Shown piece by piece: positions 24,401-37,345 of a DNA stretch of 64,000 nt. This DNA comes from Macropodus opercularis. Taxonomy: Eukaryota > Chordata > Actinopteri > Anabantiformes > Osphronemidae. The position numbers were made by a program, and so were the translations under genes. Every line of letters starts with the position of its first letter. The first letter of the stretch is position 1. The stretch spans positions 13,198,501 to 13,262,500 of the forward strand of contig CM061100.1 in the NCBI GenBank assembly GCA_030770545.1, read 5' to 3'. A model generated the notes under the pieces. The model saw only the letters and a list, made by a program, of their open reading frames with translations. It did no database searches and had not been told where the DNA came from.

Positions 24401-26235
24401 TTTAATCAAAGACAGATCCACAGTTGCTGCATTTGGAGATGGAGTCTGCCAAACATCCCTCCTCCTGCGTGTTAGGCTCCGATAGGACAGACTTTCTAAC
24501 ATCAAGTTACTCTGCACACGGGAGGATTCTCTCTTCTTCAGGATATTTCACGTGGATTTTGCAGTGGCTCTGGTTGATTTTACATCTACTCTCAGCTTTA
24601 CAATTGCTTGTCTGTTATAAATGCAGCGTAAACATTCAATGCTCATAGGCCACGACTGGGCAACAAAACACACCTGGCAGCCACATGTTCCAATGCTTTA
24701 TTACCCACGTGGACCGGATCTTACAAAAGAGTTGCAGTTATAGTTATATACAGTTACAGTACTCATGGCAAACCAGTATTTTACTATTGTAATTCCTATT
24801 TTACTACTACTACTGTGATGATACCCACTATTAGTCTGTCATTTGCAAAATATTGCTTCACTACCCACATCACACTAAATATCCATGAGGCCAGGCTTCC
24901 TATAGTTGTTGTACCCTCCGTCCATGTGCTTCCTCTGGAAAAACGTCTTGTAGAATTTTATTGTGATTAAATACTTTTTTTTTTTTTAAAGTTAGACAAA
25001 AATTCAGAATTGCTGTGAAAATGAATGTCTCCCCCTGGTGGATAACCTGCTGCCTGTTTATACGGGATGACTTAGACATCGGCCACTTCTTTGAGGCAAT
25101 TTGCATATAAAATGGATTTAAGTGAATAATGTTGGTTCCATTTAAACATATTACACCAACCTGCTTGTGAAAAAAATTCAACACAAAGTCATCTGTATCA
25201 TGTCTTTGCCCATGATTGCTTGTGATTCAAATTGATGAGTATGACCTCCTGGATATTTTCAAAATAAATATATAATGCCAATCTTCACCTAATGTGATCA
25301 GCTGATATGTATCCCTGATGACACCCGCTCATTCTATTGAATTCCTACTGTGGTGTACTGTTACAAATGCCTTTCCTTCTCGGTTTACAACAAATTAAGA
25401 GACAATGCTGCACTGCATGCTCAGATTGAATTAACAGGCTTTTAGTATGGAGATGGTGCCTTCACCATCAGACCCAGACAGAAACAGATATGTCACAAAA
25501 GGTCTCAGTTTTCATGGCAGCAAGAAGGAATCAACACGTCGTCCCCAACTGAAACCTTTATTTGTGAACGTGCAAACTAGTGCTGAATTCAAAATGAAAG
25601 ACCTGTGAACAGATCTACTTGTTAAGGCCAGGACAGTTACCCATGACACAAACAACAGACGGTAACGTGCATTTGCAGTTTGGTACTTGTGGAATAATGT
25701 TGAACCATCCCAGTGCTGCACCAGCGCTAATTATAATGTGCCATAGTTAACTTCTGTGTTGTGCTTTTCAGTTTATTAAGAGCAATTAAGAAACGTAAAT
25801 AGAGTAACTGATAAAAGACAGACAGATAGAAACAGAAAATGGGAGGAGATCCTGCTCCAGAAAACGAGGTCAGGAAGTGTCTCCCATCCGAGGGAACTAT
25901 GAGCTCAGTGAGAAAGCTGCACTGCAAGGTGGCTGGGACTTGTATTGTATCGTTGAGTCTTTAGTTGACTTTGTTCCAGACCACACGTTTCACTGTGAGT
26001 AGATTAGTAACTTCGACTTGAGGTCAGCTTATTTAGTCTTGTTTCAAAAATGTGATTTAGTCAAAACAAACAAAACAAAAATCAGAAAACATGGCATCTT
26101 AAGATAATAGGCTCTTGGTGGTGACAGAGATGTTTGAATTGTCTTTGTGTGACTGTGGCATTTGCTTAGCAGTGTGATAATGCACAAATGCCGTATCTCT
26201 TAATAAATAAATATATAGAAGTATACAAGTTATAA
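21426..26235. other. Gene-free interval
   Basis: No supported gene. A short imperfect minisatellite of CTGCCTCC(A/G) units lies at about 22940-22975; its apparent PPLPPL peptide is a by-product. The other open frames are short, AT-rich and lack family signatures. Confidence 0.5.
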
Positions 26236-27400
26236 ATTAATTTGCATTTTCATGAATGAAATAAGTATTCGATCCCCTGTCAGTCAGCAAGATCTCTGGC
26301 TCCCAGGTGTATCTTACACAGGTCACTAGCTGACAGTGGAGCCTCTCAGCTCGTTACCTGTATAAAAGACACCTGTCCCCAGAATCAATCAATCAATGCA
26401 GATTCCAAACTCTTCACCGTGACCAAAGAGCTTTCCAAGGATGTCAGGGACAAGATTGTGGACCTAAACAAGGCTGGAATAGGCTACAAGACCGTCGCCA
26501 AGCAGCAGTTGATGCGATTATTCGCAAATGGAAGGAACATAAATTAACGGCCAGTCTCCCTCGGTCTGGAGCTCCAAGATCTCACCTCGTGGAGTTTCAA
26601 TGATGATGAAAACGATGAGGAATCAGCCCAGAACCACTCGGGAGAAACTTGTCAAAGATCTCAAGGCAGCTGGGACCATAGTCACTAAAAAAACTGTTGG
26701 TACCACACCACTCCGTGAAGGACTGAAATCCTGCTGTGCCTGCAAGGTCCCCTGCTCCAGAAAACACATCTACAGGCCTGTTTGAAGTTTGTCACTGAAC
26801 ATTTGACTCATTCAGCGGAAGACTGGCTGAAAGCGTTGTGGTCAGATGAGACCAAAATCGAGCTATTTGGCATCAACTCAACTTGCTGTGTTTGGAGGAG
26901 GAGGAAATGCTGCCTGTGACTTCAAAAACACCATCAAATATGGAGGAAACATTAAGCTTTGGGGGTGATCTTCTGCCAAGGGGACAGGACAATTGCATCA
27001 GATCAAAGGGAGCATGGATGGGGTCGTGCACCGTCAAGTGTTGGGTCAGGGCATTGAAAATTGGTCGGGGTTGGGTTTTCCAGCATGACAATGATTCAAA
27101 ACACACGACCAAGGCAACAAAGCACTGGCTCAGGAAGAAGCATATTAAGGTCATGGAGTGGCCTCGTCAGTCTCCAGACCTTAATCCCATAGAAAACCTG
27201 TGGAGGGAGCTGAAATGAAAATGCAAATTAATTAAATAATTTATTTCGAACAACATTTTTTCTGGATTTTTTTTTTTTTGTTATTGTTGTGTCTCTCACA
27301 AATAAACCCAGCACTGACATTATAGACTTTTCTTTGTTTTCTTTGTTAGTGGGCAAACTTACAAAATCCTTGACTTTATATAGTTTAAAAAGATTAAGAA
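26236..27400 (+). mobile_element. Decayed Tc1/mariner-type DNA transposon
   Basis: The plus strand reads as a broken Tc1-like transposase. A helix-turn-helix start lies near 26437-26510 (DVRDKIVDLNKAGIGYKTVAK). Middle fragments include RNQPRTTREKLVKDLKAAGT at 26618-26680 and LWSDETKIELFGIN near 26840-26880. The C-terminal catalytic end is at 27075-27218 (FQHDNDSKHTTKATKHW, then SPDLNPIENLWREL). The frame is interrupted by shifts and deletions, and sequence after the final catalytic Glu region jumps to non-coding 3' end sequence. Matching outer segments (TTAATTTGCATTTTCAT near 26240 and its reverse complement near 27220-27237) are visible, but clean terminal repeats are not. Ends are approximate; it is dead. 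Confidence 0.88.
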
Positions 27401-27956
27401 CAATGAAATATGTCATACAGTTTTACATTCAAAAGATTCGGTTACTGGATTACAGTGACTGAAGTTAAGGTGCCGTCACTGAAATTCAACAGCAATGTTT
27501 GTAAATTTATTAAATTTGATTTATTATTACTCTATTTTAAACAGAAGGTTGCCAACATGTGAAACCAAATACAGCATCATCTGATGAGATCCTGGAAATC
27601 TAGAGTTTTCAAACAATTTACTGATGAAGAAGCAAGGCAATAGTCGCTTTGACTGACAAGGCTTTGTTACCTGCAAACAGTATTTCTTAACATCAAAGTT
27701 TCTTACTTAACTCAAAAGCAACTTTCAGAATAGAAATTATGTTGTCAAGTTTCTTTATGGGCACTAGACTGGATTAAGTGACATTACTCACTCTGCAATG
27801 GAACAGAACAAAGGAACAGTCGTGGTGTTTTGCTCTGCATCTTTCACAGTTCACATCTTTCTAAACGTTGGTACTTTTTAAGGTAACGTCCAGTTGAGTT
27901 CAATCACAAAACCCAAACTTGAAGCTGAGGTTTCCAGTCACCTTCTCAGTCCCCTG

Positions 27957-29108
27957 TCATAGAGACGAGTGTTCAAAAAGAATAACCGTTGAATGGCTGG
28001 AGAGGCTGGAAAGCCTCGAGGGCCTGAAAGCTCCAATCCGAGAGTAGACGTCGGCGTCTGAGCAAGCTCCCAGCGACGGATGAGGGCTGGGCGGGGTGGT
28101 GTATACAACCGGCAGGGGCAGGGGCAGGGCTAGGACGGGAGGTGCCGGAGGGAGTGAAGGTGGAGGACGGGCGGGTGGTGGAGGCAGGGCAGGAGGTGAA
28201 GGAAGCGGTTGTGCTGGTGGAGAAGCCGTTGCTGGTAGTGGAGCCATATCTAGAGGCGTCACTGTGGTGGCATCAGGGACGGCTCCATTCTTGGGGTCCT
28301 GACATGGACCAGGGTGTTTGAGAGTGTAGGTGGCCGTGTGGTAGAAGCTGTAGTACTCCAGACCGTGCCTCGCCCTGGCCACGCTCAGTCTGAACCACAC
28401 AACATACATCAGACAATTACTGATTACACAAGTCTTACACAAACTGTTTACTCACTGTTGTCCTGAAGGTTCTGAATCCTTCAAATACTGTCTGTGAGAC
28501 CCTAAACAAGCTTTTGATCCCTTCTCATCTAGTTAAGTGTCCTAGTGGCTTCAGACTTTCTATTTCACAGTTATTGAGCACATTGTAGTCAGGGAACACT
28601 CAAGGCTTTAGTCATGGTTTCATTCACTTGCCCTGGCAGACAGGAAGCATTACAGCAAACAAGACAAAAGCAATGTTTGCAAAACAGAGGCGTCAGTTTG
28701 GGATTTTCAATAAATTTGCCACATGAATATATATCATATCATCATAAAACATGTCATAATTTTGCATATGGTTTGTGAATTTGAAAAATAATTAACTCAA
28801 TACAGTGTGATGATAATACTTGCAACACTGTATTGTATTTTTTATAGTGGCAGGTTAGATAAGATGAGATATGGGAAATACAGCAGAAAGGGCTTCAATC
28901 GGTTTTTAGGAGTGAAGTTGGCTTATTACAGCAATGATTCAGTGTATAATCCTCACCTGTGTCTCAGTTGTAAGAGTTTGTACAGTAGCAGCAGGATCAC
29001 AGCTCCAGTCAGAGTCACCAGAAACACAGCCAGCCTTATGTCCAAACAGGATTCTTCAGTAGTACCTGGTGATCCACAGGTATTAGGCGGCTGTGGTGCT
29101 TCCTCCAT
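27957..29108 (-). CDS. Small single-pass membrane protein with proline-rich cytoplasmic tail (unnamed)
   Basis: I do not recognise the family. Two coding exons on the minus strand, 28957-29108 and 27957-28389, join in phase (152 + 433 nt) to give 194 aa. Exon 1 encodes a short N-terminus (MEEAPQPPNTCGSPGTTEE) and one hydrophobic span near residues 26-42 (LAVFLVTLTGAVILLLL), followed by basic residues (KLLQLRHR), suggesting an outside N-terminus without a cleaved signal. Exon 2 begins ARARHGLEYYSFYHTATYTL, then a proline-rich segment of about 60 residues with PPLP/PPPPARPP-type motifs that could bind SH3 or WW domains. The end is Ser-rich (SRLSSLSSHSTVILFEHSSL). The donor (CAG/GTGAGG) and acceptor (GGTTCAG) are good. 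The frame stays open upstream of the chosen ATG apart from one TGA ten codons before it. It could alternatively be the 3' end of a longer gene. Confidence 0.6.
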
Positions 29109-29792
29109 CCCGCGCTTAGGGTTGATGATGGCTCAGACGTAGGTGGGCTGGATGGAGTCCAGCGGGACTGGGTGTCTAGTCTGGGGAAGGGTCTGAAAAC
29201 GGTTGCTGCTGTTGAACAGATGACCAACCTGCATCACTGCTCCGCTGGGAACAGGGGAGGGGAGCTGCTGTAAACTAATTCGCCTTGTTGAAGAGAGAAA
29301 CTGCTTTTGTGGGCCTCTAATCTTTGACCTATGCTGTAGCAGCAGCAGTGTACTGTACGCTGTGGTCTTCAACTGGAACGAAACACAGTCAGCATCTCAT
29401 TGCACATGTCAAATTTAAGTCAGTTCTTCTATAATTCTGCACGTTTTGTAAAATCACATTTATTACAACAGTAGATTCAGAACATAAGTATAATATGTAT
29501 ATTAGCAGATAAAAGAAAAAAATTATAAAGAAATCTGCAACTAATTCTAACTTATAATAGTTAATATTTTACAAAAACAAAGTTACACTTACATCAATCA
29601 AATTTGACGGCGCTGTAGATAAATTGCTAAACAGAAAATGGAGCAGACTGAGCTCTGTTTAATAAGTTGTGTGGCTTTCCAGGACCGAAGGCAGAGTCCT
29701 GACCACACCAATGGGAGGAAGCCAGTGAAAACAGCAGGAAACAGTGTGCTTCCCTAACACGCAATGAAGACATTGGATTGGATGGATTTCCT

Positions 29793-29806
29793 GTTGCCAT
29801 GGTTAC
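29793..29806 (-). promoter_or_regulatory. RFX X-box consensus match upstream of the unnamed membrane gene
   Basis: On the minus strand GTAACCATGGCAAC fits GTNRCC-N2-RGYAAC exactly, about 690 bases upstream of the start codon at 29108. Chance alone could produce it. Confidence 0.35.
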
Positions 29807-32800
29807 AGGAAACAGCTCAAGGGTGTTTTTTTTTTTAAGGATTCCATTTTGAGTTGAACATAATCCTGTAGAAAAACATGTGAGCACATAGATACACAGA
29901 ACAATACTTCTGTTATTTCTGGCTTCAAATCATCATCGCGCAGTAATATTTGAGCAGCATTCGGGAAATATTAAGTCACACAAGCTGATACGTAGTCAAC
30001 AACTTCAGGAACAAAAAGCTTTACAAGGATTCTTTACGTTGTCAAATCTGGGAGCTGGGAGCAGGGAACACAATCTGACCTCTGGATCGGAGCTTTATCT
30101 GGGTAAGAAAGCAGAAATTGAACAAAGGTGGTTTTAAAGTGAGAAGAAAAGGCTGTTTCTGTAGCGCTGCAACGCCCAACATTAGTCTTTGCTGTGCCAG
30201 CACAGGTCAACAGATGCAGAGAGATGGTGGCTGCTGTGAAAGCCCGTGAGTGCTATCTGATGGAGCCAGTATTCAGCGGATGAATAAATGACACACAGGC
30301 ACAGAACGAGGCCCGCTCTCATTTATCTGTCTAATAAGTTTGATGCTGGGCCAAGCTAAAAGGTAGAAACTCTTAGCTTTCCCTCAATATCCTCACAATC
30401 CCCTGATATTGAAGAAGAGAGTAATATTAAAAGATCTGTTATCGGAGACTCAATTGTGGCGCGGGAGGGGGGTGATCCGCCCAAACAGTCCCCCAGAAAT
30501 GTATTCAGGAGCTGTGCTGTGTTTTAAAACTAAATGTCCAATATCTTCACTTAGCGTAATATAAAAATATGATTTTGAAGTTGGATGAATTAGTCCACAT
30601 TTAGCCCTGAGGAGGGGTCATAAGCACAGAACATGTTGTTTTTACTCCACACAATGTGCTGCGTTCGTGTACGTGACCCCGGCTCACAGTCAGTGTTTCC
30701 TAATTGGTTATGAGTGAAAGCATGTTCTCACTCTGTAGAGAAGTGTACATGCAGCAGATCAATAAAGATCACGAACAGCGATTATGCTAATGATGATGAC
30801 CCCAAGGAAAATGAATCCTCTCACAGAGCCTGCTCCGTTCGATCACGCTCACGCTACCGTACCTGTCGCCTGACGTTGACCTGCCATTTCTGTCTCAACC
30901 CCCACAATTCTGAAAAGGCCACACTCTGTTCGGTTTGCAGTGCGATTCCTGTTAGTTTCTCTGTAACTTTGTTGAATTGGTGCATAAGGTATAGGTCATA
31001 CTTACATATTTGCAGTTTCATTAGTCAAACCCTGGTCAGTGTTTTTTTTCTGCGCCTTGTCTAATAGGACAGCTTTTATTATTATCTCTTAGGCTAATAC
31101 ACATCAGTTACTTTCCTGTGAGGAAATAGTCCTAATGAAACGGCTGTGGCCCCTACAACACACCAAACAAGCACTCTGTCCTCACAAATCCTTATTATGC
31201 TGATGAGAACAAGATGATGTTATTGTGATGCGTTGATGACGATGATGAACTCGTGGTAATGATGTGGATAATGAAGATGACGCATGTAAACTGATGGCGC
31301 CAGTGAAAAATGAGAACGTGAAATAAAGAGCGTCACGTGAATGGCAGCGAGAATCTTCCAGCTAACGAGTCCACAGACATAAATCTATTCATGAGCTCGT
31401 AATGCGTAGAACCAATGTGGCCATTTTCATTAGAATGTGGAGCCGTCGCTTTGACAGGCTGATGGAGCTGAAGTAGAAGTTCAGTGATTGGACCTTTGGT
31501 TTTTTTCCCTGTATGTATGACTAAAGACTACCAGGGAGCTGTTAAGTGCTCTTTGACTGGCCATCCACTGTTAATCCACACTGTTGAACACACGCTACTC
31601 ACTGCAACGACCTTCACAAGTGTTTAAGTTTGATGAAGTATGGGTGAAGAATGACAAGAGGACAAAGGAATAGAAGACGTGTGCGCACGGAATCACAATG
31701 GGAGCACTCTGCCTCTATGGATGTTAACGTTTGAGTCACGCAATCAAAATGTAAAATGGGAAAACATGTAGGACACAGATATTAAGACAATTTGATTTTT
31801 AACTTGACAGAATTGAGGTTCAGATGTTGGTGTTTCTTAGTGTGTGAGTAATTGTGCTTTATGTGCTCATCAGTGTTCGGTTACTGTTCCAGTGTTTACA
31901 CACACAATTTCACAGCACCCACAAAAACAGGCCTGATCAGCTGATCACCAGGCACTGAGCTATGTAAACAGTGTTCTGGACACTTGTCAAAGGAAATTAT
32001 CACCCCAGTGATGACTATGTCACATTGGCATCAGGAAATTGAACCTATTGTTAGAGCTTAGGCAGCTCAGGAGCAAAGTGGCCATTCATGTTGAACCTAA
32101 TAACATCGCATGCAGCTAATACCTAAGGTCGATGGAAGTGACTGTGATTGATGGATCAATGAATTAAATGGGCTTAAGTTGACTTGACTAGATGCTACAG
32201 TGTGTGTTTTACTAAAGCAGGACTATTTTAAATTTAAAGCTTCATTCCTATATTCTAGATCATTTGACCTTTCTTTGTCCTTAGCGGTTGCAACAAACCT
32301 GCACTTTTCATGTGTCACCTTCATACAATAAAGAGTTAAATGAAAAGACAACACAGAGCTGGGACAAGAGTTTGTCTTAGCCACATAAATGTGCACAGCT
32401 TAGACAAATACATCAGGCTGGACTCAGACCTCAGGAGCTCAGTATCACAATCCTGGACATCTCAGCTTTAACGGACTGAGCACGAAACATGTCACAGTAG
32501 CAACGACTCCCCAGACTGACTCTGCTTTGGCAATTAAAAAGAAAAGAGTGAGCACTAATTGCTTAATTGACGTGCAAAATGTCACCGTCATCTGCTCGAG
32601 GCCTCCCAGTCCTCCCAGTCCTCTTGACACCACATCTGTCAGTCAGTCTGCGTCCTGGTGGCTATTCAGGCTCTCACACGTGAGTCTGCGGCCCCCGGGC
32701 CTCGCGCTGTCAGATCAGCTTTCCATGGCAGACAGCACAAGGTCATCAGATGACGACCCTCAGCCAGGGCTGCCCCGCGGTCGCTCAGCTGTCCACATTC

Positions 32801-35800
32801 ATTTTCAGTCAGAGTGGCGCTTCTCTACGGTGCGGCCAAACCCCTTATCTATGAGGGGGGAAAAGCAACACTCAAAAAGTATAGAGGAAATTCACTGATA
32901 ATTCAAGAAGTTCCAAAATAATGTTTAGAATGTAAACATTTCCATTTTACAATATTCTCTATATGCTCAAAAAAAATCATAACAAGGGGAGGAGCTGATT
33001 TTTTCTGTCCTAGTTGTAGAAGATTGGAAGCTTCACGGAAGCTGCTGCAGAACTCGTATCAATCAAGACAAAGCAGAGACAAAATGCAAAGCTTTTAATG
33101 AGCCTGTTTCAACCCTCATAGAACTCAACATGGAAACAGTGCTTCTTTCAAGAGCTAAGGCTCATCCCCACTGAAGGGATGAGAGATGCTTTCACACTAA
33201 ACTCACCCAGATAGACAAACACACTGCGTGACAACATTACTGCTTTGTCACGACAATCTTTGCAGATGCTCAGACCTTTAAGGTGTGACATTCGTTTCAG
33301 CTGCTGATTCGATGGTAGTAAGTGTCACACGTGGTTTGTCTTGAATGTGGAGATGAGCTGTGGGTTAAAAGGTTTTCATTAGTCTCAAACCAAGTGCTTA
33401 ATAAATGCTTCACAGTCATCAAGCATTGGTTCAATCAATGTAATTTCCAGACTTATTCAATATTCATGTCTGTGATGTTGAGGTCAGAGTTTGAGCAAAT
33501 TTTCTGGTGAAAATTGTGTTCGGTTCATTACTCAATGTCTGAACAGTCATTACTCTGGAAGTGCATTTGTGACTTTTGAAAAAGCAGTGAGGTCACATCA
33601 ATGTACAAATCTGATTTCCAGAAAAGTTCACTTTTTCTAAAAAGCAGTAAAACTAAGACATGACACTTTTCCATCGGATTTAACATGCATTTATCTGATA
33701 AACGTTTTCCTCCATCTTTGTTTCTTGTTTTGAACATTTTGAGCTGCTGGTTTTCAAACCTATTTGTAATATAGGTACAATATTTTAATTAATTCTAATT
33801 TATTCTTTGACATCAACAGCTCTGTTCTTGGATAAAAATTGAAATGTGACTATGGAACGTGCCTCTATCGTTATTCAGTCCATCGGAAAATCTGCACCAA
33901 AGACCTTAGTGGTGTCTCTGCATAGAATGAATGTATGGCGTCATCTGTCAAGTTACTCCTTTAACCATTTTGTTTTTTTCTTTCTGTGATCTCATTATAG
34001 AGTCGCGTAAATTTAACAGCTGCACCTGCTGATGAAACTGTTTGTGTCAAAGGTTGTTACAACCAGTGGCATTAGCCACCTGTAGCAGCCCTGCTAGTAA
34101 CTGTATTACACAAACAGACAAGTAGATTAGGCTACAAATCCACCCTCGATAAACTGACCTAATGGAAACCTCTCCCAATTGGTTGAAAATGTTTCTTTTA
34201 CACATGACCATTAAAGATATTACATGTAGCAAAACCCCAGCAGTGAGACACACTAACACTAAATTACAGATTATTCAAGAACCACTGGGATCATTGAGGA
34301 TATTTTAAGAAAAAGACAGCGTTGGTTACATTTTCCTGTGAAGAGAGAACAATTTTCAAACCTTACATTTGTACTTTCTAAAGTGCCTCCTTTCCTTTGT
34401 AGGTGGTATTATTACAGAACAATCACATCCAAGAAAGTACTAGACCTCTGTGCAGATCAGCTACAGGAAGAGTAATTAGCGATCTCTGAGTGCCAGCCAG
34501 ACATGTCTACCACAGCATCAGATGAAAGGCTCTGAGTCAAACGTCACTCAGTTGGTCTGGCTCATAATGCTCCAGGGGCTGGTTTCCAGGGGTTTAAATG
34601 CATTTTCAGTCAGAGCGGTGGCCAGGCACCTTCCAGTTTGTGTTTCCCTCTTTCATTTCATTTATTTCTCTACAGTAAATAAAGTCTTTCCAACTGTGTC
34701 CTAAACCATCTCAACCAAATAGCTAACGCTACCCTTAACCAACCCCTTCAGCAGATGAACAAATAGTTTACACATGTGTCGTTTGCAACTTCACTGAAAT
34801 TTAAATTCAGACTTACAGAAATTGTTGAAACCACTTGTAACAAAGACATTTGTGTCTTAGCAAGTGAAGGTTTAACACAGGAGTCAAGTCAAGGAGTTTA
34901 TTGTCATTGCAACATGTTACATGTACAAGAAAATTATAAGAGCAGGATTCACTGGCTTTGGTATGTAGACTGCTCATAGTATCATAGCCAAAACCTGGCA
35001 TGAAACCATAGACAGACCTGTAAGAGAGAGACTTTACACATGTCATGATGATGCGTTATTCCTATAAACCCATACCTTCCACCCAGTGAGTCACATTTTG
35101 GAAGAACTTGCCAAAACCAATATCCAAAATGTTGTAGAGACGAGTTGAAGCCGTAATGTGCAGCACATCCCTGACACTCAAGCACTAATGTCTGAATTTG
35201 GAAAATGATGTGAAGTGACACAGTCTAAGGTGATCTCTCATTAAACATGTATTCATCCCAGGAGTTTTTGTACATCCTGTTTAGCTAAAGGAACATGTCA
35301 TCTGACGCACTCTTTCAAATACCTTTCTATCCAGATGGCGTCATTAAAAATCTTCAAATTTGGTCATTGTCCTACAAGGAGTGGGCATGTTCTGAGGCAA
35401 ATGTTCTGATAAAAACAAAGTAATATGCTTTTAGTCGCCATGGTTACAATGGATGACGTGGCACGGGGAAATGGACAATTAATAAAATTTAGCTCCTGCA
35501 ATAAGCTAAAATTGGTCAGATTGGAGCATGTCTAACAGTCAGACAGTTTCAGGTAGATGCTAGTTCTATGGAGCCAAACGTGTATCGATGTACAAATATC
35601 TTAGTTAATCAAATCCTACAGTTGTACAAGACATACAGTAGAGATTTACACAAACATTGTGTGAGTGTGAACGGTAAATGCCCCACTGGCAAACGGTTGA
35701 TCACTGTCTTCACCTTAAGAATAACTTTAAGTATCCTAGTATCCCCATGAGATCCATCCATGAGGATACTATGGAAAGGCAGAGCTTGTGTCAAAAGGCC

Positions 35801-35929
35801 TCAACTTTGGTCAAGAGCTTAGCATCAAGAATATCAAGAACACAGCAGCAGGTGAAATTAGAATGGAATCCAGAATGGAATCAATGTTTCCTTGCCTCAA
35901 AAGCTGTAAGGAAAGGAGGCTGCTATGCA

Positions 35930-36070
35930 TCATAGTAACAAGGTCCAGGGTTCGATTCCAGGGTTGCTCCCTGTTGGGTGGGTGACCTGGACCTGGTGAC
36001 CTGTCCAGGGTGAACTCTTTGGTCTTGTTCAGTTATCAACCACCAGAGTATCAGAGTATGGTACATTTCA
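35930..36070 (+). repeat. SINE-like interspersed repeat fragment
   Basis: Contains a tRNA box-B-like GGTTCGATTCC at about 35950 followed by GTGACCTGTCCAGGGTG. This resembles the fragment in parm1 intron 1 (45462-45640), which has TTTGAATCCC and GGTGACCTATCCAGTGTG. Confidence 0.5.
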
Positions 36071-36735
36071 CATTGAAGAATAAAATCTCTTGACTTTGTT
36101 CATGTTCATTACAGACTTTATTTTAGACGTCTCACCAATGCTCAAATCTTGACTCATTACTTAGTTCCAGGAATCACTAAATCAGTAAAATAGCACCTGT
36201 CACCAAAACGTCTTGTCCAAGAGTTTAGGACGTGAAAAGCCTGAGTCCTTGTTTCACTCTAGGCTGGGAATGAGTCATGTGTGAAACACAGGTGATGCAA
36301 GTGGGAACGACATCCAGAGTTTGTCCACCAGCTCACATCAAGCACGCTCCACTGGGTTGTGATTAGTTTTTAAATGAGCTGTGTAAACTGCTGCCTGGTC
36401 AACACGATGATGGTAATTATCACTACTGTCAGGTTTTCGAATCCTTATTCCACGTGGTGTTTTCTTGTGACCATGATCGTCTGGCAGGATGTGTCGGCCT
36501 GAACTCGTTATTTTGACGCATAGCACTTTTGCCTCCTTTCTGACAGCTTCAACTTTACTGAAGTTAACTGAGAAACTATTGTGTTGTAAAAGTTGAATTA
36601 ATGAGAGTAAGTAGTAGTTCTGTATTGGCAGTATACTTGTAAGTCAACCTTTTCAGCGCCAAACAAAAACAGTGACTAAACGGAGAAGTTTAGAAGTAAA
36701 CTGCTGTATTACACGAATGACCTCTTGAAATGACA

Positions 36736-37115
36736 TACACTATGTTGCCAAAAGTATTGGCTCACCCATCCAAATAAAGGGAGTCAGTGCACCAAGCGAG
36801 GTCCATAAAGACATGGATGATGGAGTCTGGTGTGGATGAACTTCCCTGACCTCAACCCGATAGATCACCTTTGGGATGAATTGGAGACTAAGAGCCAGGT
36901 TTTCTCGTCCAACATCAGCGTGTGACCTCACAAATGCGCTTTGGAAGAACGGTCAAAAATCCCCATAAACACACTCCTACCCAGAGGAGCTGAAGCTGTT
37001 ATAGCTGCAAAGGGTGGAGCGACGTCACGTTGGACCTTATGGATGAGGAATGAGATGCCACTAAGTTTATATGGAGTCGGGGCAGATCAGCCAATACTTT
37101 TGGCAATATAGTGTA
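36736..37115. mobile_element. Internally deleted Tc1-type element (MITE-like), 380 bp
   Basis: The ends are inverted repeats of at least 27 bases with one mismatch: TACACTATGTTGCCAAAAGT on the left and ACTTTTGGCAATATAGTGTA on the right. They begin with TA, the Tc1/mariner target. Inside is a remnant of transposase end sequence (DLNPIDHLWDELE in the plus direction, about 36851-36890), followed by non-coding sequence. It encodes no complete protein and could only have moved using an enzyme made elsewhere. Confidence 0.88.
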
Positions 37116-37224
37116 TGAAACACTAATAAGTGCGCTAGGTGTGAACTCCTATATAAGGTTCTTACTTATGCTGCATTACATTACATGCATGATGGGTTTT
37201 CCTGTATACTTGTCAGTGTAAACC

Positions 37225-37345
37225 ATCCATCCATCTATTATCCAAACAGCTTTTCCTCATGAGAGTTGCGTGGGTGAAGGAGCCTATCCCAGCTGTCAGT
37301 GGGTGACAGGTACAGCCCGGACTGGTCAACAGTCTGTCACAGGGC
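37225..37345 (-). repeat. SINE-like interspersed repeat fragment, minus orientation
   Basis: GGAGCCTATCCCAGCTGTCA and the following bases match the reverse complement of the repeat in parm1 intron 1 (TGACAGCTGCAATAGGCTCC near 45608-45628). It is therefore another copy of the same family. Confidence 0.6.

Larger units (their letters stand above)
29109..36735. other. Gene-poor interval
   Basis: The first 270 bases (to about 29372) continue the open frame upstream of the unnamed membrane gene and are probably its 5' UTR. Beyond that I see no supported gene. The interval holds an X-box match at 29793-29806, a possible conserved-looking block near 31320-31500, a short repeat with tandem AGTCA near 34872-34950, and a SINE-like fragment near 35930-36070. 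The open frames here are short and without signatures. Confidence 0.5.

Noticed and set aside
28096..28302. Gly/Arg-rich plus-strand frame
   Set aside because: Antisense of the proline-rich tail of the 27957-29108 gene.
30714..31064. 116-codon plus-strand frame with Cys/Ser-rich start
   Set aside because: No domain, no splice context, and composition matches flanking non-coding DNA.
35939..35975. Possible tRNA gene (box-B-like GGTTCGATTCC)
   Set aside because: No box A at the right distance and no cloverleaf; it fits a SINE-type repeat.
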